A stretch of DNA of 24,558 nt from CAZQEZ01 sp964592475. Its GTDB lineage: Bacteria; Bacteroidota; Bacteroidia; Cytophagales; Cyclobacteriaceae. The notes under the pieces were generated by a model that had not been told where the DNA came from, ran no database searches, and was given only the letters and a program-made list of their open reading frames with translations. The stretch spans positions 1 through 24,558 of the forward strand of contig CAZQEZ010000063.1 of the NCBI GenBank assembly GCA_964592475.1. Direction: 5' to 3'. This document shows positions 1 to 8,009 of this stretch, in pieces (positions within the stretch are counted from its first letter, which is position 1; the number at the start of each line of letters is the position of its first letter). The position numbers and the translations under genes are program-made.

Positions 1-139
1 CCGGGAAGTAAAAACAAACCCAAAAGGCGCAGGCAATTTTAATTTTTAAGATTGCGTTTAAACCCATGTGGGTAAAAAAGACCTTTAAAATTCGAAACAA
101 AAAACATTCTGGTGCGAAACTTCAGTAATTTATCTAATA

Positions 140-919
140 CTACCACCCTAAACATAAAAAGCTTCCGTTTCGTAGCGACTCTTTATTATAGGTAAATGTT
201 TCTTTTTCTTCCATGCCCTGGTATACTTTTCCGCCCGCTTCTTCTACTATGGCCTGGCCGGCAGCAGTATCCCATTCCATGGTAGGGTGATGGCGATAAT
301 ATACATCTGCTTTGCCCTCTGCAACCATACAAAACTTTAAAGAACTGCCCATGTTTGTAAATTCATTCACTCCGTATTTTTCAAAAATGGTTTCTTCTTC
401 AGGAGCACCATGAGAGCGACTTCGAATGCCAATTATGCCTTTTGATTTCCTGTTAACTGACAATTTTTGAATTTCACCGTTCTTATTTTGCTTAAAAGCT
501 CCCTCTCCTTTTTTAGCATAAAAAAGTTCATTCCTATCTGGGGCATAAATTACTCCTAGAAGCGGCTGACCATTTTCTATAAAAGCAATGTTTACCGTAA
601 ACTGTCCATTTTTTTTAATGAATTCTTTGGTTCCATCTAGCGGATCTACCAACCAAAAGCTTTGCCAGTTTTTTCTTTTATCATAAGGTGTATCGTTCCC
701 TTCTTCAGAAATTAGCGGGATTTCAGGGTAAATATTTTTTAATTGCTCAGCTATGTAATGATGAGATCGCTGATCAGCAATAGTAAGCGGAGAGTCGTCT
801 GCTTTATAATCTATTTCGTCTTTAAAGTCTTCTGCGCGATATACATCCATAATGATATTACCGGCTTCTAACGCGATGTTTTTGATCGTATTAATTTTTA
901 GGCTTTCTAGTAAGGTCAT
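140..919 (-). CDS. cysQ: 3'(2'),5'-bisphosphate nucleotidase CysQ
   Basis: Predicted to hydrolyse 3'-phosphoadenosine 5'-phosphate (PAP), the by-product of PAPS use, to AMP and phosphate in the cytoplasm or at the inner face of the membrane. The 259 residues fit the inositol-monophosphatase superfamily (E. coli CysQ is about 246). Visible metal-site motifs are EEGND (around 71-75), WLVDPLDGTKEF (around 89-100) and a C-terminal WDTAAGQAIVEEAGG. It is divergent from cysC with a 74-base gap, and this pairing with the PAPS-making genes is what supports CysQ over a generic inositol monophosphatase. The start is the ATG at 919-917 and the stop is TAG. No clear terminator follows it within bases 1-139. 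Confidence 0.93.
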   Translation of the reverse strand: MTLLESLKINTIKNIALEAGNIIMDVYRAEDFKDEIDYKADDSPLTIADQRSHHYIAEQLKNIYPEIPLISEEGNDTPYDKRKNWQSFWLVDPLDGTKEFIKKNGQFTVNIAFIENGQPLLGVIYAPDRNELFYAKKGEGAFKQNKNGEIQKLSVNRKSKGIIGIRSRSHGAPEEETIFEKYGVNEFTNMGSSLKFCMVAEGKADVYYRHHPTMEWDTAAGQAIVEEAGGKVYQGMEEKETFTYNKESLRNGSFLCLGW

Positions 920-967
920 AATTTTAATATTTTAACTTAATTATACAGCTGTTTTGTTATTAAATAC

Positions 968-975
968 TATTTTTG
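968..975 (+). promoter_or_regulatory. candidate Bacteroidota -7 box for cysCDN
   Basis: TATTTTTG is an exact match to the Bacteroidota -7 consensus TAnnTTTG and sits 18 bases before the TTG start of cysC, implying a very short leader. There is a TTTG at 953-956, but it is closer than the usual -33 element, so only the -7 box is persuasive. Confidence 0.4.
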
Positions 976-993
976 TAGCAAAATTGATTTAAA

Positions 994-1593
994 TTGGCAA
1001 ATATCCATCCAATATTTGATAAGATAGTTAATAAATCGAGAAAAGAACAGCTTTTGAAGCAAAAAGCTATAGTTGTTTGGTTTGTAGGGCTTTCCGGTTC
1101 CGGTAAAAGCACAATAGCAGTTGCTTTAGAAAATGAGCTGCACAAACGTGGGTTTCTCACTCAGTTATTAGATGGAGATAATTTACGAGCTGGCGTTAAC
1201 AATAACTTGGGGTTTTCTGCTGAAGATAGGTTTGAAAATATTAGAAGAACTTCGGAGGTGGCCAAATTATTTTTAAATTGTGGAGTGATTACTTTATGTT
1301 CATTCATTAGCCCTACGGAAGAAATTAGAACAACAGCTAAATCAATCATTGGAGTAGAAAACTTCTTTGAAGTCTATGTAAAATGTTCATTAGAAGTAGC
1401 TGAGCAACGGGATGTAAAAGGACTATACGCGAAAGCTCGCAAGGGAGAGATTAAAGAATTTACGGGCATTACTTCGCCTTTTGAAGAACCACAAACACCT
1501 GATCTATTAGTAGATACAGGTATTGAAACTGCACAGGAAAGCGTAGCAAAGGTATTAGATGCCATTATGAAAAAAATAAAAACAGAAATATAA
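994..1593 (+). CDS. cysC: adenylylsulfate kinase CysC
   Basis: Phosphorylates adenosine 5'-phosphosulfate (APS) with ATP to give PAPS. The 199 residues match full-length bacterial APS kinases. The Walker A P-loop GLSGSGKS lies near residues 33-40, followed by LLDGDNLR (APS contact region), FISPTEEIR and a Bacteroidota-style N-terminus (NIHPIFDKI). The chosen start is TTG at 994: it gives the conserved N-terminus, and no ATG lies nearby in frame. It is followed after three bases by cysD, so the two are almost certainly co-transcribed and perhaps translationally coupled. Confidence 0.94.
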   Translation: MANIHPIFDKIVNKSRKEQLLKQKAIVVWFVGLSGSGKSTIAVALENELHKRGFLTQLLDGDNLRAGVNNNLGFSAEDRFENIRRTSEVAKLFLNCGVITLCSFISPTEEIRTTAKSIIGVENFFEVYVKCSLEVAEQRDVKGLYAKARKGEIKEFTGITSPFEEPQTPDLLVDTGIETAQESVAKVLDAIMKKIKTEI

Positions 1594-1596
1594 AAA

Positions 1597-2502
1597 ATGG
1601 GTCAGTATAATTTAACACATTTACAGCAGCTGGAGTCAGAGGCTATTTTCCTGATGAGAGAGGTAGCATCTCAGTTTGAACGTCCGGTATTGTTGTTTTC
1701 AGGAGGTAAGGATTCAATAGTGATGGTACGTCTGGCAGAGAAGGCTTTTTGGCCTGCCAAAATTCCATTTCCATTGATGCACGTGGATACAGGCCATAAT
1801 TTTCCGGAAACAATTGAGTTTAGGGACAAACTAGCTCAAAAGTTGGGTGTAGAATTAATTGTACGAAAAGTGCAAGACTCGATTGACAAGGGAAGAGTAG
1901 TAGAAGAGAAGGGGATAAATGCTTCCAGAAATATGTTGCAGACCGTCACTTTGTTAGACGGTATTGAAGAATTACAAATAGATGCTGCTTTTGGCGGAGG
2001 CAGACGCGACGAGGAAAAAGCCCGAGCCAAGGAACGTTTCTTCTCGCACAGAGATGAATTTGGCCAATGGGATCCCAAGAACCAACGGCCTGAGCTTTGG
2101 AATTTATTCAATGGTAGAAAAATCATGGGTGAACATTTTCGGGTTTTTCCATTAAGTAACTGGACAGAAATGGATGTATGGCAATACATTTTACAGGAAA
2201 ACCTGGAAATACCCAATATTTATTTTTCTCATCAACGCGAAGTTTTTGTTCGCAATGCATCTTTATTGGCTAAGTCAGAATTTATACCCATGCAAGAGGG
2301 AGAAGAATTTATCACCAAAGAAGTTCGGTTTCGAACGGTGGGCGATATGACTTGCACCGGAGCAGTAGAGTCTTCCGCGTCTACATTGGAAGAAATAATA
2401 ATGGAAGTAGCTGCAGCTCGTGTAACTGAAAGAGGCGGGCGGCATGATGATAAAAGATCGGAGGCCGCGATGGAAGACCGCAAAAAAGAAGGCTATTTCT
2501 AG
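1597..2502 (+). CDS. cysD: sulfate adenylyltransferase subunit 2 CysD
   Basis: Small subunit of the heterodimeric ATP sulfurylase, which adenylates sulfate to APS using energy from GTP hydrolysis by CysN. The PP-loop pyrophosphatase motif FSGGKDS is at about 34-40. The family's GGGRRDEEKARAKER block and the C-terminal DKRSEAAMEDRKKEGYF are intact. At 301 residues it has the normal length. It lies between cysC (3-base gap) and cysN (50-base gap). The cysD-cysN gap holds a six-base hairpin (AATTGA/TCAATT, 2512-2526) with no T-run, so it is not a convincing terminator. Confidence 0.96.
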   Translation: MGQYNLTHLQQLESEAIFLMREVASQFERPVLLFSGGKDSIVMVRLAEKAFWPAKIPFPLMHVDTGHNFPETIEFRDKLAQKLGVELIVRKVQDSIDKGRVVEEKGINASRNMLQTVTLLDGIEELQIDAAFGGGRRDEEKARAKERFFSHRDEFGQWDPKNQRPELWNLFNGRKIMGEHFRVFPLSNWTEMDVWQYILQENLEIPNIYFSHQREVFVRNASLLAKSEFIPMQEGEEFITKEVRFRTVGDMTCTGAVESSASTLEEIIMEVAAARVTERGGRHDDKRSEAAMEDRKKEGYF

Positions 2503-2552
2503 GCTTTAAACAATTGATATTCAATTAGATACAGAGAACAATATAAAAAAAC

Positions 2553-3839
2553 ATGACTGAAGAAACCCCGGTTCAGAATACCAGCGATTACCTAAATATG
2601 GACCTGCTGCGTTATACCACAGCAGGAAGTGTAGATGATGGCAAGAGTACCTTAATAGGCCGTATGCTTTACGACTCGAAGTCAATATTTGAAGATCAGC
2701 TAGATGCCCTGGAAAGAAGCAGTAAGTTGAGAGGCGATGCTAATGTAAACCTGGCTCTACTCACTGATGGATTACGTGCCGAACGTGAACAAGGAATTAC
2801 AATTGACGTCGCGTATCGCTATTTTGCTACCCCAAAACGCAAATTTATCATAGCTGATACACCTGGTCATATTCAATACACCAGAAACATGGTTACAGGT
2901 GCAAGTACTGCTAATCTTGCTGTTATTTTAGTAGATGCACGTGAGGGAGTGGTCGAGCAAACTTGCCGTCATTCATTCATTGCTTCTTTGCTTGGTATTA
3001 AACATTTGGTACTGTGTATTAACAAAATGGATCTGGTCGATTATTCCGAGGAGCAGTTTTATAAAATAAAAAAATCTTTCGAGGACTTTAGTTCCAAATT
3101 AGACATTCCTGATATACGCTACATTCCGATAAGTGCTTTGAAAGGCGACAACGTGGTTGAAAAATCAAAAAATATGGACTGGTATAATGGTCCTACTTTT
3201 CTTTACACTTTGGAAAATGTACATATAAGCAGTGATGCCAATTTTGTGGACTGTCGGTTTCCGGTGCAGAGAGTGATAAGACCGCAATCTGACAAATACC
3301 ACGATTTTAGAGGATACGCAGGCAGAGTAGATGGAGGGATTTTTAAACCAGGCGATGAGGTAATGGCTTTACCCTCCGGATTTACGTCAAAAATAAAAAG
3401 TATAGAAACAATTGAAGGTAAGCTTACCGAAGCTTTTCATCCGATGTCGGTAGTAATGACGCTAGAAGATGAAATAGATATAAGCCGCGGCGATATGATC
3501 GTGAAGGTAAATAATCAGCCTCAAAATGGTCAGGATATTGATTTAATGGTATGTTGGCTTAATGAGAAAAAACTAGTGCCCAATGGTAAATATGCAATAA
3601 AACACACTACTAGTGATGCTCGTTGTATCATAAAAAAAGTGCATTATAAAGTAAATATTAATAACTTACATCGTATCGAAGACGAGCTGACCATTGGTCT
3701 CAATGATATTGGCCGTATTACGATTAGAACGACGAAACCCCTGTTTTACGATAGCTATAAGAAAAATCGTAATACCGGTAGTTTAATAATCGTGGATGAA
3801 GCTACCAATGAAACAGTAGGTGCAGGAATGATAATTTAA
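2553..3839 (+). CDS. cysN: sulfate adenylyltransferase subunit 1 CysN (GTPase)
   Basis: GTPase subunit of ATP sulfurylase, an EF-Tu-like translational GTPase fold. Visible are the G1 loop GSVDDGKST (about 25-33), the switch region REQGITIDVAYRYF, G3 DTPGH and G4 NKMD. They are followed by EF-Tu-like domain 2 and 3 sequence. The 428 residues are shorter than the 475 of E. coli CysN but usual for Bacteroidota. There is no C-terminal APS-kinase fusion, which agrees with a separate cysC two genes upstream. It is followed after 10 bases by pheS. Confidence 0.95.
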   Translation: MTEETPVQNTSDYLNMDLLRYTTAGSVDDGKSTLIGRMLYDSKSIFEDQLDALERSSKLRGDANVNLALLTDGLRAEREQGITIDVAYRYFATPKRKFIIADTPGHIQYTRNMVTGASTANLAVILVDAREGVVEQTCRHSFIASLLGIKHLVLCINKMDLVDYSEEQFYKIKKSFEDFSSKLDIPDIRYIPISALKGDNVVEKSKNMDWYNGPTFLYTLENVHISSDANFVDCRFPVQRVIRPQSDKYHDFRGYAGRVDGGIFKPGDEVMALPSGFTSKIKSIETIEGKLTEAFHPMSVVMTLEDEIDISRGDMIVKVNNQPQNGQDIDLMVCWLNEKKLVPNGKYAIKHTTSDARCIIKKVHYKVNINNLHRIEDELTIGLNDIGRITIRTTKPLFYDSYKKNRNTGSLIIVDEATNETVGAGMII

Positions 3840-3849
3840 ATATTGAATA

Positions 3850-4881
3850 ATGTTTGAAAAGGTTGAGGAGCTAAAGCAGGAAATAAATAGTTTTCAGGTA
3901 AAAACGCAGGATGAGCTGGAGCAATACAGAATGCGATTTATTAGTCGTAAAAGTATAGTAGGTGAGCTTTTTAATGAGATGAAAAATGTTGAGCCTGCAA
4001 AGCGTAAAGAATTTGGCATGGCTCTTAATGACCTGAAAAATGCTGCACAAGATAAGTTTCAGGAACTTATCAATCAGCTGGAGGCTGAAAAAAATTCTGC
4101 CGGCAAAAAACAATTAAAAGATCTTACACTTCCTCCTCCCCAACATCAGTTAGGTAGTATGCATCCTTTAACGTTGGTTAGAAATAAAATAACCGGTGTT
4201 TTTAGCAGAATTGGTTTTAAAGTAGCCGATGGCCCGGAAATAGAAGATGACTGGCACAATTTTTCAGCCTTGAATTTTCCTGAGAATCACCCTGCTCGCG
4301 ATATGCAGGACACCTTTTTTGTGCAAACAAACCCGGACATGCTGTTGCGCACCCATACATCCTCTGTGCAGGTACGGCTGATGGAAAAAGAAACACCACC
4401 CATCAGGGCAATTATGCCTGGGCGAGTTTTTAGAAATGAAGCTATTTCGGCCAGGGCGCATTGTGTTTTTCATCAGATCGAAGGGTTGTATATTGATAAA
4501 AATGTGAGCTTTGTAGACCTGAAGCAGACATTATTTCATTTTGCCAAAGAACTATTTGGTAAAAAACTCAAAATTAGATTTCGTCCTTCCTATTTTCCAT
4601 TCACTGAGCCCAGTGCAGAGGTGGATATCAGTTGTTTAATTTGTGGTGGAGAAGGTTGCAATGTATGTAAATATACAGGCTGGGTAGAAATAATGGGAGC
4701 AGGAATGGTAGATCCGAATGTATTGAAATTTAATGGCATTGATCCGGAAGTTTATACCGGTTTTGCCTTTGGAATGGGCATTGAAAGAATTGCCATGTTA
4801 AAATATCAGGTAAGAGATTTACGTTTATATACTGAAAATGATATTCGCTTTTTGCGACAATTTACTTCAGTACAATCGTGA
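3850..4881 (+). CDS. pheS: phenylalanine--tRNA ligase alpha subunit PheS
   Basis: Catalytic alpha subunit of the alpha2beta2 phenylalanyl-tRNA synthetase. The first ~85 residues form the charged helical (coiled-coil) tRNA-binding arm. Class II motif 2 is seen as VFRNEAISARAHCVFHQIEG and motif 3 as FAFGMGIERIAML. The cysteine-containing loop SCLICGGEGCNVC is common in bacterial PheS and not an oddity. At 343 residues it is full length. The partner pheT is not in this window, as is usual in Bacteroidota. It sits 10 bases after cysN, so it appears to be transcribed with the sulfate-activation genes; the downstream lipoprotein overlaps its stop codon. Confidence 0.97.
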   Translation: MFEKVEELKQEINSFQVKTQDELEQYRMRFISRKSIVGELFNEMKNVEPAKRKEFGMALNDLKNAAQDKFQELINQLEAEKNSAGKKQLKDLTLPPPQHQLGSMHPLTLVRNKITGVFSRIGFKVADGPEIEDDWHNFSALNFPENHPARDMQDTFFVQTNPDMLLRTHTSSVQVRLMEKETPPIRAIMPGRVFRNEAISARAHCVFHQIEGLYIDKNVSFVDLKQTLFHFAKELFGKKLKIRFRPSYFPFTEPSAEVDISCLICGGEGCNVCKYTGWVEIMGAGMVDPNVLKFNGIDPEVYTGFAFGMGIERIAMLKYQVRDLRLYTENDIRFLRQFTSVQS

Positions 4882-5306
4882 TGATAATGTATAGATACAG
4901 TTTACTTTTTATATTACTAGCTTTTCTTTCCTGTGAACCGCAACTTATTCAGGAACCAATTCCCTATGTACCGGTTGACATTGAAATAAATTTGAGTAAT
5001 CCTCAATTTGCCAATCTTAACACCTTTGGATACGTGCATTTGCGTACAGAGGGAGTAAGAGGTATTATTTTACATAAAAGCGGCAACACTTACCGGGCGT
5101 TTGAACAAAATTGTTCTTTTAATCCGTATGATGCTTGTGCAACTGTAGATGTACATCCTTCGGGTCAATATATGGTAGATACCTGCTGTAGCAGTTTATT
5201 TGATTGGGATGGAAGGCCTATTGGCGGCCCGGCATTTTTTCCATTGTTGCAATACAATACAATTTTGCAGGGAAATTTTCTGAGAATTTATAATTTAGAG
5301 CCATAA
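4881..5306 (+). CDS. small lipoprotein with degenerate Rieske-like domain
   Basis: Protein of about 141 residues with a lipoprotein signal peptide (LLFILLAFLSC; lipid-attached Cys about residue 18), so probably membrane-anchored and exported. The C-terminal half resembles a Rieske [2Fe-2S] domain by its pattern SLFDWDGRPIGGPA, which corresponds to the conserved GSxFD...GPA after the second cluster loop. The ligand loops are altered: CSF where CxH is expected and TCCSS where CxxH is expected, so the histidine ligands are missing, although cysteines at about 78, 86, 102 and 103 remain. I chose the ATG at 4881 because it overlaps the pheS TGA (TGATG), suggesting coupling; GTG 4878 and ATG 4887 are alternatives. 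Partner unknown. Confidence 0.72.
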   Translation: MIMYRYSLLFILLAFLSCEPQLIQEPIPYVPVDIEINLSNPQFANLNTFGYVHLRTEGVRGIILHKSGNTYRAFEQNCSFNPYDACATVDVHPSGQYMVDTCCSSLFDWDGRPIGGPAFFPLLQYNTILQGNFLRIYNLEP

Positions 5307-5448
5307 ATTTTATGTAAAATGAGCCGTGGGAAAATAGCAATGCTATTATTGTTGTTTTTATTTGTTAAAGTTCTTAACAATTCTCACAACAATGCGTTTT
5401 ACCACTGAATTTAATATCTAAAACAAAATATAAAATGCAGATATATGA

Positions 5449-5456
5449 TATATTTG
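5449..5456 (+). promoter_or_regulatory. candidate -7 box for nqrF
   Basis: TATATTTG matches TAnnTTTG exactly, 43 bases before the nqrF ATG. No good -33 TTG lies at the usual distance. The 190-base gap with this box suggests nqrF has its own transcript. Confidence 0.4.
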
Positions 5457-5498
5457 CAGCGATTTTTAATTAATAGTAAAAGATAAAACAAATTATAA

Positions 5499-6776
5499 AT
5501 GTCAGTATTATCAACTACCATTATAGCCGTAATAGCTTTTACCTTGGTTATCTTACTGTTAGTGGTCGTATTACTATACGCTCAATCAAAACTAGTACAG
5601 TCTGGCGATGTAAGAATTGTTATCAATGGCGATGAAGAAAATGCCATGGTAGCTCAGGCAGGTTCCACATTACTTTCCACGCTTGGCGGTGGCAAAGTAT
5701 TTTTACCATCGGCGTGTGGCGGAGGAGGCACCTGTGCCATGTGTAAATGTGTTGTAGAAGAAGGCGGAGGTGAAGTTTTACCGACCGAAGTAGGACACTT
5801 GAGCCGTACCGAACAGAAAGAAAACGTTAGATTATCTTGCCAGGTCAAAGTTAAGCAAGATATGCACATTCGAATACCGGATGAAATATTTGGTATTAAA
5901 AAATGGGAATGTGAAGTTGTTTCTAATTACAACGTGGCTACTTTTATCAAAGAATTCGTGGTTAAATTACCTGAAGGTGAAAATCTGGATTTTCAATCAG
6001 GTGGTTATATACAAATTGATGTTCCGGAAACAGTAGTTGATTTCAAAAACTTTGACATTAGCCCTGATCCTGCTTCCGGGGATCCAAAAAATAAATTCAA
6101 AGAGGATTGGGATAAGTTCAATATGTGGGATCTGAAAATGAAAAATGACGAACCCTTATTTCGAGCTTACTCAATGGCTAACCACCCAGCGGAAGGAAAT
6201 ATAATTATGTTGAATATAAGGATTGCCACACCTCCATGGGATAGGGCAGCTGGTAAATTTATGGATGTAAATCCAGGAATATGTTCTTCTTATGTATTTG
6301 ACAGAAAACCAGGTGATAAAGTTACTATTTCGGGTCCTTACGGTGAATTCCACATAAATGAAACCCAAAGAGAAATGATTTATATAGGTGGAGGCGCTGG
6401 TATGGCTCCTTTGCGTTCTCATATTTTTCATCTCTTCCATACGGAAAAAACCAAAAGAAAGGTTTCTTACTGGTACGGTGGTAGATCTAAAAGAGAATTA
6501 TTTTATACGGATCATTTCCGCAACATTGAAAAAGACTTTCCAAACTTTAATTATAATATTGCTTTATCAGAGCCGCTTCCTGAAGATAACTGGGATGGCT
6601 ACACTGGTTTCATTCACCAGGTACTTTACGATAACTATTTAAGTAAACTAGATGAACCGGAAGAAGTAGAATATTATCTATGTGGGCCGCCTATGATGAA
6701 TGCAGCAGTTTTGAAGATGCTGGATGATCTTGGAATACCACCAGAGAATATCAGATTCGATGATTTTGGAGGATAA
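5499..6776 (+). CDS. nqrF: Na+-translocating NADH:quinone reductase subunit F
   Basis: Electron-input subunit of Na+-NQR: oxidises NADH and passes electrons through FAD and a [2Fe-2S] cluster to the sodium-pumping membrane subunits. One N-terminal transmembrane helix (about 5-28) is followed by a plant-ferredoxin-type domain with ligands ACGGGGTCAMC and a later LSCQ. The FAD motif RAYSMA, the NAD-binding GGGAGMAPLRS, YYLCGPPMM and the C-terminal DDFGG are also present. The 425 residues are slightly longer than in Vibrio. Its usual partners nqrA-E are not adjacent: upstream is the Rieske-like lipoprotein and downstream a terminator, so it stands as a single-gene unit. Confidence 0.95.
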   Translation: MSVLSTTIIAVIAFTLVILLLVVVLLYAQSKLVQSGDVRIVINGDEENAMVAQAGSTLLSTLGGGKVFLPSACGGGGTCAMCKCVVEEGGGEVLPTEVGHLSRTEQKENVRLSCQVKVKQDMHIRIPDEIFGIKKWECEVVSNYNVATFIKEFVVKLPEGENLDFQSGGYIQIDVPETVVDFKNFDISPDPASGDPKNKFKEDWDKFNMWDLKMKNDEPLFRAYSMANHPAEGNIIMLNIRIATPPWDRAAGKFMDVNPGICSSYVFDRKPGDKVTISGPYGEFHINETQREMIYIGGGAGMAPLRSHIFHLFHTEKTKRKVSYWYGGRSKRELFYTDHFRNIEKDFPNFNYNIALSEPLPEDNWDGYTGFIHQVLYDNYLSKLDEPEEVEYYLCGPPMMNAAVLKMLDDLGIPPENIRFDDFGG

Positions 6777-6783
6777 CATTGAT

Positions 6784-6814
6784 AAAAAGGAGAAGCGTAA
6801 GTTTCTCCTTTTTT
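6784..6814 (+). terminator. Rho-independent terminator after nqrF
   Basis: An 11-bp perfect stem, AAAAAGGAGAA (6784-6794) pairing with TTCTCCTTTTT (6803-6813), closes an 8-base loop and ends in a T-run. It starts 8 bases after the nqrF stop. The A-run on its left side means it could also act on the other strand. Confidence 0.88.
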
Positions 6815-6818
6815 GCTT

Positions 6819-6826
6819 TAAATTTG
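6819..6826 (+). promoter_or_regulatory. candidate -7 box for the ureohydrolase-like gene
   Basis: TAAATTTG matches TAnnTTTG exactly. It lies just after the nqrF terminator and 20 bases before the ATG at 6846, a position consistent with a short leader. No -33 TTG is seen at standard spacing because the terminator stem occupies that place. Confidence 0.4.
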
Positions 6827-6845
6827 CCTAAAGCAAATATAAGCT

Positions 6846-8006
6846 ATGGATTTAAAATTATTTTTTAGCCCGGTATCCGAATCTATTACTAATAATAAAA
6901 GTGATTTGCAAAGCCTTCAACATAGCATTTCTATTTTTCAGCATGAAATGCCTGATTATAAAAAATGCCAGATAGCAATTATTGGAGTGCCCGATTATAA
7001 TGGTTTTAAACACAAACCAATATTTGTTGATGCAGCAGACCTGGTGAGGCAAAAGCTTTACTACCTTCGAAAAAGCCATAGTACCTATAAAGTAATGGAT
7101 TGCGGTAATTTAAATCCAGGTATGAACCTGGAGGAAACTTATAAAAGGCTTCAGGAAGTATGTTCATTTCTTCTCGCTAAAAATATATTGCCGATTATTA
7201 TTGGTGGTAGTCATAATCTTGATTTGGCTCAGTACAGAGCCTATGAAGATCAGGAAAAGCTTATATCCGTGTTAAATGTAGATGCCTGGATCGATTTACA
7301 CGATAGCGATCAACTTGCTGATGATAAAAATCATATTCAAAAAATATTGCTGCATGAGCCTAATTATCTTTTTCATTACAGTCACCTGGCTCATCAAACT
7401 TATCTTGTTGGCGATCAGGCCACAGCCTTGTTAGATAAAATGTATTTTGAAGCACATCGGGTAGGGTTCATTCGTGAAAATATAACTGAAATGGAACCGG
7501 TAGTAAGAAATGCAGATATGCTTACCTTTGATATAGCAGCCATAAAAAGCTTAGATGCTCCCGGTGTTGCAGATCCGCAGCCCTTTGGTCTTACCGGGGA
7601 AGAAGCTTGTCAGCTATGCTGGTATGCTGGTCAAAACGAAAAGTTGAGCTCTGCAGGATTTTACGGTTACTATCCAGAAAACGATGATCGAGGAAAGACA
7701 GCTTCGGTAATAGCAATAATGCTTTGGTATTTTATTGAAGGTTTTTATAATCGTAAAGATAATTTACAATTTTCAGGTAATGATTATTTAAAATATGTAG
7801 TAAGTATGCCCACTGATCCTGAAAACATTACTTTTTATAAAAGTAAACTGAGCGAAAAATGGTATATGGAAATACCTGTAAAAATAGATGGCGCTAATAA
7901 GAAGTACTTACGCAATTATATTGTTCCTTGTAGTTATAGTGATTACCAAATTGCTGGTAAAGGTGATGTGCCTGAAAGGTTTATCAATATTTTGGCAAAA
8001 AACTAA
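6846..8006 (+). CDS. ureohydrolase (arginase/formimidoylglutamase) family protein, incomplete metal site
   Basis: 386-residue protein of the arginase/agmatinase/formimidoylglutamase fold. Landmarks are IGGSHN (His123, the GGDHS position), VDAWIDL (146-151, the DAHxD position) and TFDIAAIKS (the SxDxDxxDP position). Of the six usual Mn ligands, His123, Asp146, Asp150 and Asp229 are kept, but the histidine of DAHxD is Trp148 and the second aspartate of SFDID is Ala231. Two-metal hydrolysis as in arginase is therefore doubtful; the protein may bind one metal, use another chemistry, or be non-enzymatic. Database entries for such proteins often read formimidoylglutamase. No hut genes are nearby. 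It ends three bases from the convergent LOG gene. Confidence 0.75.
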   Translation: MDLKLFFSPVSESITNNKSDLQSLQHSISIFQHEMPDYKKCQIAIIGVPDYNGFKHKPIFVDAADLVRQKLYYLRKSHSTYKVMDCGNLNPGMNLEETYKRLQEVCSFLLAKNILPIIIGGSHNLDLAQYRAYEDQEKLISVLNVDAWIDLHDSDQLADDKNHIQKILLHEPNYLFHYSHLAHQTYLVGDQATALLDKMYFEAHRVGFIRENITEMEPVVRNADMLTFDIAAIKSLDAPGVADPQPFGLTGEEACQLCWYAGQNEKLSSAGFYGYYPENDDRGKTASVIAIMLWYFIEGFYNRKDNLQFSGNDYLKYVVSMPTDPENITFYKSKLSEKWYMEIPVKIDGANKKYLRNYIVPCSYSDYQIAGKGDVPERFINILAKN

Positions 8007-8009
8007 CAA

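Noticed and set aside
62..73. ACCCA/TGGGT near-palindrome downstream of cysQ as a terminator
   Set aside because: The loop would be only two bases, so a stable hairpin is unlikely.
2512..2526. Hairpin AATTGA-TAT-TCAATT in the cysD-cysN gap as a terminator or attenuator
   Set aside because: The stem is all A/T but for one pair, the loop is 3 bases and no T-run follows. Operon logic argues against termination here.
4200..4480. Minus-strand open frames opposite pheS
   Set aside because: They lie fully inside a well-conserved gene on the other strand and show no domain signal; they are shadows of pheS codons.
4610..4680. Cysteine-rich loop of PheS as an unusual zinc insertion
   Set aside because: The SCxxCGGxGCxxC pattern is common in bacterial PheS proteins and is not special to this one.
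5319..5408. 29-codon hydrophobic reading frame between the Rieske-like lipoprotein and nqrF
   Set aside because: Short and AT-rich, and includes a weak hairpin (AATAG/CTATT at about 5332-5347) followed by T-rich sequence. It may be a poor terminator rather than a gene; nothing beyond an open frame supports coding.
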